Source of the DNA: Prevotellaceae bacterium
GTDB taxonomy: Bacteria; Bacteroidota; Bacteroidia; Bacteroidales; UBA932
Direction of reading: 5' to 3'
Assembly (NCBI GenBank): GCA_031273485.1
Contig: JAISRS010000178.1
Span: 1 to 17,943 of the forward strand
Length of the DNA stretch: 17,943 nt
Of the stretch, positions 12,172 to 17,943 are shown in pieces (the first letter of the stretch is position 1; each line of letters opens with the position of its first letter). The notes below the pieces were generated by a model. It was not told where the DNA came from, did no database searches, and was given only the letters and a program-made list of their open reading frames with translations. A program made the translations under genes and the position numbers.

Positions 12172-15100
12172 TTATTTTATTATTTTCCCTTCTCGATTTA
12201 CAAGCGTTTTCGTACACACTTGTTTTATCATTATTCCATCCCAAGATTTCTCCGATTTATTGTTTGCACCCAATTCTATAGTTTGCACAATCGAAGAGGA
12301 TATATTATTAGGGATAAAGAAGCATTGGTTTCCCGTACAACTCACCATCTTATATATTCTGTCCACCCTAATATCCTCAATACGATATTTGGCGCCACTA
12401 ATCAATTCCTCTTCCGTTGGAACATATACCAAATCGTTTGGTGATAGATGAAACAGCAATTCATAGCCTTTTTCATTTCTTTCGGGGATGGTATTCAGGC
12501 CTTGTTTCTGTCGTTCAACCACTACATTTAAAGGAATAGTTTCATACGAACGATTACCTTTGTCGTCTGCATAAATCGCAAAGAACAGGTTTGTTCCTTT
12601 TGCGGCCTCTACATATTTTGCTTTCTTGTTTCCTGTATATCCCACCGGAAACTTATTACCGATTGTTTCATATACACGCACCTTGCGGATTGGCTGATGA
12701 GGCTTGCCATCATTGAAAGCGGTAATGTTTTGGTTCATTTCCTCGATACCTTCCGGGGAGAAAGCCAGTTCCGGTTTATTATCCTTTGTCGCTAAATAAT
12801 TCAAAAGAATCTTTTGTATCCCGCTATCTGTTACAGATTCTTTTATAACTTTTTCCGTAAAAGAAGTATCCAACAGTTTTCGTACAGCGGCATTCTCCGT
12901 TTCAAAATAATACATATCCACTTTGGAAATATCCGTTTTTCCATAGAGATATTTCCTGTCTTTAAAATATTTGTTGATTTTATCCGGATCAAATTTTCCG
13001 TATGCCGCACCGATTCTCCGAATCTCATCCCTGAATTCTTTATTGACAATATTTTCCAAATTATTCAATGCTTCGCTCAGTTTTACTTTCTTTATTTTCT
13101 GCAACGAAACTTTGGCAAATACCGTATCCTTGTGCAGTGGCTTCCGGATCGCCCAACTGTCTCCCTTCGTTTGCGATTTCAATACCTTTTTCCCGTTTTC
13201 GTAAGCCAGATACTTATTGGTAGTTTTATTTATCACCCGCAAATTTTGCTTGAAACTGATTACAATTTTCTCCAATTCATTTCGGGCATCAGTAGTGAAA
13301 CTGTCCCATGGCTTTATAAATTCTTTGGGGATATCCCGTACTACCTGTTTATTAGCTTTTTTATCGAAATAGGAAGTTTGTTCGAATATCCTTAATTTAC
13401 GCTGTAAATCATATCGCTTCAAGTCGGATTTAGACGACTGGTTATTCAAAAGGTTCACATGGTCGCTTGTAGCACAGGCAATAGCCAAAGCATCCATCGC
13501 GTGATGTCGATGGTCAATCCGTTTCTTTTGAAACCCTTTCGATAGCTCCAAAGGAACGGTTGGAAGGAATTTTTGGTATCGCTCGTTCCATGTAGTAAAT
13601 GCAGTACTGTTCGTCAACAGATTCATCCGTTCAAAACGTGAGACAATCAAGCTATTCCAGACCGCATCCAAGCCCCAGTCACGTTTTAATACGGTGGTTA
13701 CACTACCGGTGCAAATCACAACATTTTTTGATGTGGCTTCCTGCTCGCCTTCTTCACGAACCATATTTGACAATACCCCCTTCACAATCTTACTGATATA
13801 TCGTGTATCGTTTATTTGACGGTTAATAAATGATTCGGGAATATCTTCTAACAGAAGTTTGGTACGTTTTGAACGACTATTTGCATAATTTTCTTTTACA
13901 AAAGTTTGATAATCTTCCTCGGAAAAGATTTCGACTGTTTGCCCTAATCCCAATGAAACTTTTTCGCCATGATGTTTTTTTATAAACTCTAATCCAAGCC
14001 AGTTATCTTTCAATTGATTCACAGCAGCTTCGCAAATTACTTTATTGCTGAAGCTGTCATCAAAATAGCGGCTTCGCGGGATAATATGCTCTATCTCATA
14101 TTCAAGGGTAAATAATTTGCCAAGCGGAATAAATTGTCCGGTATAAGGCGAACGATATTTTTGTTCCAACCAGAGTTTATAGCGCTGAAGTTCCGAACCT
14201 GTCGGTTGCGCTGTTTTGCTTATTTTCAAAATATCATCAGGAACCTCAATATTAGAATTTATGACGCCGTCTTCATAAATTTTTAATATCTCCTGTTGGA
14301 CAGGCGAATAGGGCCGAACATTATCTACATTTAATTTCCCGTCCGAATTTTCCTTCAATTCCATCAACAGAGCCTTGATACGGAGATTGGCATTTTCATT
14401 TTCTGTAATTTGCGAAGCAAGCTGTTCCCGCTCTTTCGCCGTTTTTTTCATTTCACGTCCAAGTTCAATGTGGATTTCGGATATGTCCCCGTATTTCTTC
14501 CAGATATCGCGCACTACACGAAATGTTTCGGTAACCACTTGCTCTACAATAGGATTCCGCAGGGAATGCTGCTTAAATTCTTTTAAAAAATCATCAATAT
14601 CCTGTGGCGTTTTCCAACGGATAGCATCATTTGCTTCGGAATGCCGGCCATAAACCAAATAACTTGCTTGATATAACTTCAATCCCTGCGTAAAATCAAC
14701 AACATCCAAAAAGCTTTTCAATATTTGCTTTGAGATATCATCATCTGAAATTCTTTCTACTTCTTTTTTGTCGCAATTAATCGCTTGCAGCCTTTCTTTT
14801 ATAGAATTTACTCGACTGTTTATAGCATCTGTAATTGCATTTTCGTTCCAGTATTTACCTAAACGCATCAATGGCAAAAGTCTTTTAATAGCCTTTTCCG
14901 AATATGTCCCGTATTCGCTTTTGAATGGTGGAAACTTTTTAAAATTTTCGACGAAGGAAGATTCATTCAACTGGTATTTGTTCGCAAAAGTTCTCAATGC
15001 CTTTTCAAACTCTATTTTATCCGTTACCGAATAGATAATATGCCATAGATTCTGTTCTATTTCGGAGGTTAAGAAATCAGCCGGAAGGTTTTCTACTTTC

Positions 15101-16662
15101 GCCAATCGTGTTCTTATCAGTGTCCCGGTTTCGTTGCAGGGATAGGTTTTGTCCTCCACGAAGTTCCATCGATGGGTTTTTTCCGTCAATTTAAAGTACT
15201 TTAGCAGAGCTTTCTGGTCAATCTCTTTCCTGTTATTCAAGAAATTAAAGAGACTTTCTTTATCAGTAATACTTGCAATAAATTGCGAGGTAACATCCAC
15301 ATCATCGTCTTTTCCGTATATTTTAAGGTTAAACAGCCATTGCCAAAGACGGAACTCCTGATACAACGGATGAGATTGCGGTATGGCTTTCAGGTATTCT
15401 TTAATCTTGTTTCCTTCCTTGTCTTTATATTTTCTAAATTCTAAAGTACAGTTTGAGATAGACGATTTCTGGCTTTTGAGAGGACGTTGGTAAAAGATAA
15501 TATCATTTATAAACAAATGGTCGAAACCCTTTTTGCCCAGGATAAACCGGTGCGCTTCGTTATTGCGGTATAATTCACGAACACAATCGCTATATAAGTC
15601 TGCTGTAAATAATTCGGGCTGTAATTCAATCTGTTTTTTCAATATGGCAATCAGTTCTTCTTTATAATACTTGCGTTCGATAGTACGCACTAGCTTGCCA
15701 CGGATTTTTTGACTTGGATCCGACAACAGATTCTCATAGATATATGTACCAACTGTTTTCTGAGAATGTTCAATCTCTGCTTCTGTTTTCTTTTTTAATA
15801 ATGTCCAATCATCTTTACCGGGCGCACGGAACGAACGCCTTTCATTTCCCTCCTTATCAACTTTTATAGTACCGTCATCGTTCAGGTCGGTAGTAACGAT
15901 GAAATCCCGAACTTTGTCCTCCCAGTCAAATAAAGGATTCTTGCTTGACCTGCGATAAACCCAACCGTTTTCTAAATGTAATGAATACCATGTATCACCT
16001 TTACTATTTGGTTTCCCGTCTGCCTCAACTTTAACGATTTTCAATGAATGAAATTCGACTGATTTATTCGGATTTTCCTCTACTTCTTCGCTTCTCGATT
16101 GGTAATATCCCCGCTTTTGGTTGAAATTCAGGATAATCCAGGCAAGTTCTTCTTTCTCTATTTTGTGTGTCAGGGCTTTTTTACGTAAATAATAAATTGT
16201 CCAATCGTATGGAATCTTTGTCTCTTTTCCATTTGGTTTGATATAAAACAAGGAAGGGTTTTGTTGTTTAAAATCAACAATCATCTCTTCAAAAGATTTA
16301 TTGAAGACAAAATCCCGATCGTTATAAGCCAACTTAGGTTCGGTCTCATTTACAAATTGTCCTAATCGCTTTTCAAAATCAATGTGTTTCTCATAATGTT
16401 CAGGTAAAAAACCTAGAATATGCAGAACACGGTGTAATCGTTCACGACGCAGCAAATGCCTTTCCCTCAGTCGCCTTATTCCACGAAATCCTGTTCTTTC
16501 TGCCGTTTGCGAAACGGAATTCCCTTTGTCAAAGTTACCCAGAATATCCTGACTCATTGGAATAATCCGGCTCCCCAGGCCTAGTATTTTATCTACTTCC
16601 CTGTCTACCAATGCCCACCCGATACTGTTCGTACCTAAATCCAGCCCTAATACCTTTTTCAT
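12172..16662 (-). CDS. cas9: CRISPR-associated endonuclease Cas9, type II-C (1496 aa)
   Basis: RNA-guided DNA nuclease. RuvC-I is at the N-terminus (GLDLGTNSIGWALVD, Asp8). The Arg-rich bridge helix spans about 55-80 (TGFRGIRRLRERHLLRRERL). RuvC-II is IHIELGREM with Glu733. HNH is EIEHIIPRSRYFDDSFSNKV with His859 as general base. RuvC-III is IDHRHHAMDALAIA with His1054 and Asp1057. All catalytic residues are present and the frame is unbroken, so the enzyme should cut. At 1496 residues it is long for II-C but in the range of large Bacteroidota Cas9s. ATG 16662 gives the canonical start. It is the only cas9 in the window, with cas1-cas2 more than 8 kb away beyond insertion sequences. A tracrRNA gene diverges from its 5' end, a terminator follows at 12000, and a third tracrRNA-like RNA lies downstream. 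Confidence 0.98.
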   Translation of the reverse strand: MKKVLGLDLGTNSIGWALVDREVDKILGLGSRIIPMSQDILGNFDKGNSVSQTAERTGFRGIRRLRERHLLRRERLHRVLHILGFLPEHYEKHIDFEKRLGQFVNETEPKLAYNDRDFVFNKSFEEMIVDFKQQNPSLFYIKPNGKETKIPYDWTIYYLRKKALTHKIEKEELAWIILNFNQKRGYYQSRSEEVEENPNKSVEFHSLKIVKVEADGKPNSKGDTWYSLHLENGWVYRRSSKNPLFDWEDKVRDFIVTTDLNDDGTIKVDKEGNERRSFRAPGKDDWTLLKKKTEAEIEHSQKTVGTYIYENLLSDPSQKIRGKLVRTIERKYYKEELIAILKKQIELQPELFTADLYSDCVRELYRNNEAHRFILGKKGFDHLFINDIIFYQRPLKSQKSSISNCTLEFRKYKDKEGNKIKEYLKAIPQSHPLYQEFRLWQWLFNLKIYGKDDDVDVTSQFIASITDKESLFNFLNNRKEIDQKALLKYFKLTEKTHRWNFVEDKTYPCNETGTLIRTRLAKVENLPADFLTSEIEQNLWHIIYSVTDKIEFEKALRTFANKYQLNESSFVENFKKFPPFKSEYGTYSEKAIKRLLPLMRLGKYWNENAITDAINSRVNSIKERLQAINCDKKEVERISDDDISKQILKSFLDVVDFTQGLKLYQASYLVYGRHSEANDAIRWKTPQDIDDFLKEFKQHSLRNPIVEQVVTETFRVVRDIWKKYGDISEIHIELGREMKKTAKEREQLASQITENENANLRIKALLMELKENSDGKLNVDNVRPYSPVQQEILKIYEDGVINSNIEVPDDILKISKTAQPTGSELQRYKLWLEQKYRSPYTGQFIPLGKLFTLEYEIEHIIPRSRYFDDSFSNKVICEAAVNQLKDNWLGLEFIKKHHGEKVSLGLGQTVEIFSEEDYQTFVKENYANSRSKRTKLLLEDIPESFINRQINDTRYISKIVKGVLSNMVREEGEQEATSKNVVICTGSVTTVLKRDWGLDAVWNSLIVSRFERMNLLTNSTAFTTWNERYQKFLPTVPLELSKGFQKKRIDHRHHAMDALAIACATSDHVNLLNNQSSKSDLKRYDLQRKLRIFEQTSYFDKKANKQVVRDIPKEFIKPWDSFTTDARNELEKIVISFKQNLRVINKTTNKYLAYENGKKVLKSQTKGDSWAIRKPLHKDTVFAKVSLQKIKKVKLSEALNNLENIVNKEFRDEIRRIGAAYGKFDPDKINKYFKDRKYLYGKTDISKVDMYYFETENAAVRKLLDTSFTEKVIKESVTDSGIQKILLNYLATKDNKPELAFSPEGIEEMNQNITAFNDGKPHQPIRKVRVYETIGNKFPVGYTGNKKAKYVEAAKGTNLFFAIYADDKGNRSYETIPLNVVVERQKQGLNTIPERNEKGYELLFHLSPNDLVYVPTEEELISGAKYRIEDIRVDRIYKMVSCTGNQCFFIPNNISSSIVQTIELGANNKSEKSWDGIMIKQVCTKTLVNREGKIIK

Positions 16663-16704
16663 ACGATAATTATTTGTATTTTATAATTTTAAACCACATG
16701 ATCT

Positions 16705-16904
16705 ATATTTATAAACTTTTGTAATTTAACAAAACCAAGTTTCGTTCCTCAATATAACAATTAGAGTTTAAAGGTAAATTATTTTTTACAATTTCTTGGA
16801 TTTCCCAAAGAAAATATATATATTTGTGCAATAAAATTGAAAGCTTATCACAATAAGGATTATTCCGTTGTGAAAACATTTAAGGTGGGGTAAATTACCT
16901 CGCC
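16705..16904 (+). repeat. tracrRNA-region duplication, copy B
   Basis: Homologous to 4796-4996. It spans the space between cas9 and the tracrRNA gene plus most of that gene, and so probably includes cas9 promoter sequence, although I find no clear consensus for cas9 itself. Confidence 0.85.
16796..16826 (+). promoter_or_regulatory. Promoter of tracrRNA copy B
   Basis: TTG (16796-16798), 20 bases, then TATATTTG (16819-16826), an exact Bacteroidota promoter. Transcription would begin at about 16832, right at the anti-repeat. Confidence 0.75.
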
Positions 16905-16910
16905 TTTTTT
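16832..16910 (+). ncRNA. tracrRNA, copy B (likely the functional one)
   Basis: The anti-repeat at about 16834-16853 contains AAGCTTATCACAA, an exact complement of repeat positions 2-14, with a small bulge and then A/T pairs beyond it. It is followed by the nexus hairpin GGATTATTCC (16857-16866), GTTGTGAAAACATTTA, and a terminator stem (AGGTGGGGT with ACCTCGCCT, using G-U pairs) ending in a six-T run. It diverges from cas9 and is read on the same strand as the CRISPR repeats. The promoter is intact here, unlike copy A, and the pairing with the repeat is better, so I take it as the working partner of Cas9 and the array at 7511-7773. Confidence 0.88.
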
Positions 16911-17123
16911 CTTAAATATCAGTAAATTAGATAGCAAAATAACCCGTCTGTATTCCTTTGTGGATAACAAACGGGTAACAAATTTGATAGAAAACTCTCT
17001 TCATCTTGGCATGCCCCGTTATAAATTGTTTATTTCTCATATCTTGTGCTACTTTTGCATATTCGTTTCATGGTAATTCAAATAAGCTATTTATCTTTAC
17101 CTTAAAATAAAATTTAACGTACT

Positions 17124-17630
17124 ATGATGACGGTAACTGTTAAGGAACGCGCCTTGATAAATGAAATTATTTTGAAGAACCGGATATGCCATGTCGGTAT
17201 GATAGATACTGACGGCATGCCATACGTCATACCGATGAATTTCGGCTATCACGACAGCATAATTTATCTCCATTCGGCACAGAAGGGAGGCAGCATCAAT
17301 GCTTTGGAGAAGAATCCCAACGTGTGTATCACTTTCTGTGCCGAACCCATGCTCACTTGGCAAAATAAAGAGATGGCATGCAGTTACCGGATGAAAGGCG
17401 GCAGTGTTATTTGCCGGGGACAAGTAGTTTTCGAAGAGGATTTCGACGAAAAAATCAAGGCCTTGGATATTATTATGAAACAATATACCGAAGAGCGCTT
17501 CACTTATTCTGTTCCGTCAATAAATAACGTGCGTGTATGGAAAGTAGAAATAGACCGTGTTTCTACTAAAGTTTTCGGCGTGCCACACCCAAACTCACGC
17601 AATTATTACAAGGATAAACCGGAGTTTTAA
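17124..17630 (+). CDS. Pyridoxamine 5'-phosphate oxidase-like flavin-binding protein (NimA-related)
   Basis: A 168-residue protein with the split-barrel flavin-binding pattern: an N-terminal helix (ALINEIILKNRICHVGMIDT), then DGMPYVIPMNFGYHDSIIYL, HSAQKGGSINALEKNPNVCI, GSVICRGQVVFEEDFDEKIK and, near the end, VRVWKVEIDRVSTKVFG. This is the Putative_PNPOx/NimA-like group of small FMN-binding proteins, many of unknown substrate; some act in nitroimidazole reduction. The classic vitamin B6 oxidase is longer and has different C-terminal motifs. The start ATG 17124 is followed at once by a second ATG, and either could serve. It is monocistronic, ends before a hairpin at 17634-17668, and looks like an ordinary chromosomal gene flanking the CRISPR region. 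Confidence 0.87.
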   Translation: MMTVTVKERALINEIILKNRICHVGMIDTDGMPYVIPMNFGYHDSIIYLHSAQKGGSINALEKNPNVCITFCAEPMLTWQNKEMACSYRMKGGSVICRGQVVFEEDFDEKIKALDIIMKQYTEERFTYSVPSINNVRVWKVEIDRVSTKVFGVPHPNSRNYYKDKPEF

Positions 17631-17633
17631 ATT

Positions 17634-17673
17634 GTCGGGATTTATTCGCAACGAGATTAAAACCCGACGTTTT
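17634..17673 (+). terminator. Terminator-like hairpin after the PNPOx-like gene
   Basis: GTCGGG (17634-17639) and CCCGAC (17663-17668) pair, with a further TTTA/TAAA segment inside the stem across an A-A mismatch, followed by GTTTTC. The T-run is short. Confidence 0.5.
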
Positions 17674-17803
17674 CTCAGCTATACTTCACGCGACATACTT
17701 TTGTGCAGAAATACATTATAATACAACGCATGAAATTCATATGTTCGTCATATACATTCCATGCGCAAAATCGTGCCGTGCGCGGTGTAACAAGTAAACT
17801 TTT

Positions 17804-17818
17804 GTAACTACTCAGGTA
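17804..17818 (+). repeat. Isolated IS66-type terminal repeat
   Basis: GTAACTACTCAGGTA is identical to both ends of the IS66-type element at 8751-11804, in left-end orientation. The bases inside it (CTTTATACAAGC onwards) do not match either subterminal region of that element, so this is the end of a related but different element that continues past the window, or a solo end. No gene is seen in the remaining 125 bases. Confidence 0.6.
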
Positions 17819-17943
17819 CTTTATACAAGCATAAATACCAGATAATCAATTGTATATCATATTAAGAAAAATCAGTCATATTTGAGCATTAATTTTATAA
17901 TTCACTGATAATATGCAGTTTATAATTCTCGTCTACATTAAAC

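Noticed and set aside
12814..15361. Open frames on the + strand inside cas9
   Set aside because: They lie opposite an intact Cas9 and have low-complexity Phe/Ser/Ile-rich products typical of antisense shadows.
16727..16762. TTCGTTCCT near GTTTCGTTCCTCAATATAA in both tracrRNA blocks, recalling the repeat core
   Set aside because: Only about nine bases match the repeat and the flanks do not align without a large gap, so I do not call it a degenerate repeat.
16925..16980. ACCCGT and ACGGGT inverted repeat after tracrRNA copy B
   Set aside because: The stem is short, the loop is long and there is no T-run; the tracrRNA already has a better terminator.
17745..17775. CGCATG and CATGCG inverted repeat before the solo IS66 end
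   Set aside because: A short stem with a long loop and no adjoining T-run or known motif; noted only as possible hairpin.

Overview
The window looks like a Bacteroidota chromosome (Bacteroidales-like). It has a large type II-C Cas9, 47-bp CRISPR repeats starting GTTGTG with 30-bp spacers, and many promoters of the Bacteroidota form TTG-N19/20-TAnnTTTG. It is an accessory region, rich in defence genes, toxin-antitoxin remnants and decayed insertion sequences.

Layout. 1-2340: a small hypothetical gene, a HigB/HigA-type toxin-antitoxin pair, a truncated nuclease-like fragment, a tRNA-like minihelix, and a DUF4160/DUF2442 pair in which the first gene is frameshifted. 2362-4998 is CRISPR locus A: one repeat, a shared terminator, cas2, cas1, an unusual zinc-finger plus pRiA4b-ORF3-like gene in the same operon, and a tracrRNA-like gene on the opposite strand. 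5079-7509 holds an IS701-type transposase remnant, a tRNA with anticodon CAT, an unrecognised decayed gene and an IS5-type remnant. 7511-16910 is CRISPR locus B: an array with three spacers, a broken cas2 copy, a HIRAN protein, an IS66-type element with an intact IS1634-type element inserted in it, a third tracrRNA-like RNA, an intact cas9 (1496 aa) and a second tracrRNA gene. 17124-17630 is a PNPOx-like flavoprotein gene, and one further IS66-type end lies at 17804.

How it fits together. Loci A and B share two homologous blocks in the same order and orientation: repeat/terminator/cas2 end, and the roughly 200-bp tracrRNA region. They look like duplicated copies of one type II-C locus that decayed in complementary ways. 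A kept cas1-cas2 and the zinc-finger gene. B kept cas9, the better tracrRNA and the spacers. Together they could still form one working system. Every full repeat carries its own promoter reading on the + strand, the direction needed for pairing with the tracrRNAs.

The most unusual element is the third tracrRNA-like sequence, just downstream of cas9 on the cas9 strand. It keeps the tracrRNA nexus, the GTGAAAAC segment and a terminator-like hairpin, but its anti-repeat arm cannot pair well with the present repeat. Instead it pairs with its own upstream arm in a 13-bp stem with a 7-nt loop, the shape of a natural single-guide RNA. The 13 nt just upstream of that stem occur again 10 nt after the cas9 stop codon. 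The second candidate for novelty is the zinc-finger/pRiA4b-ORF3-like gene encoded immediately before cas1.
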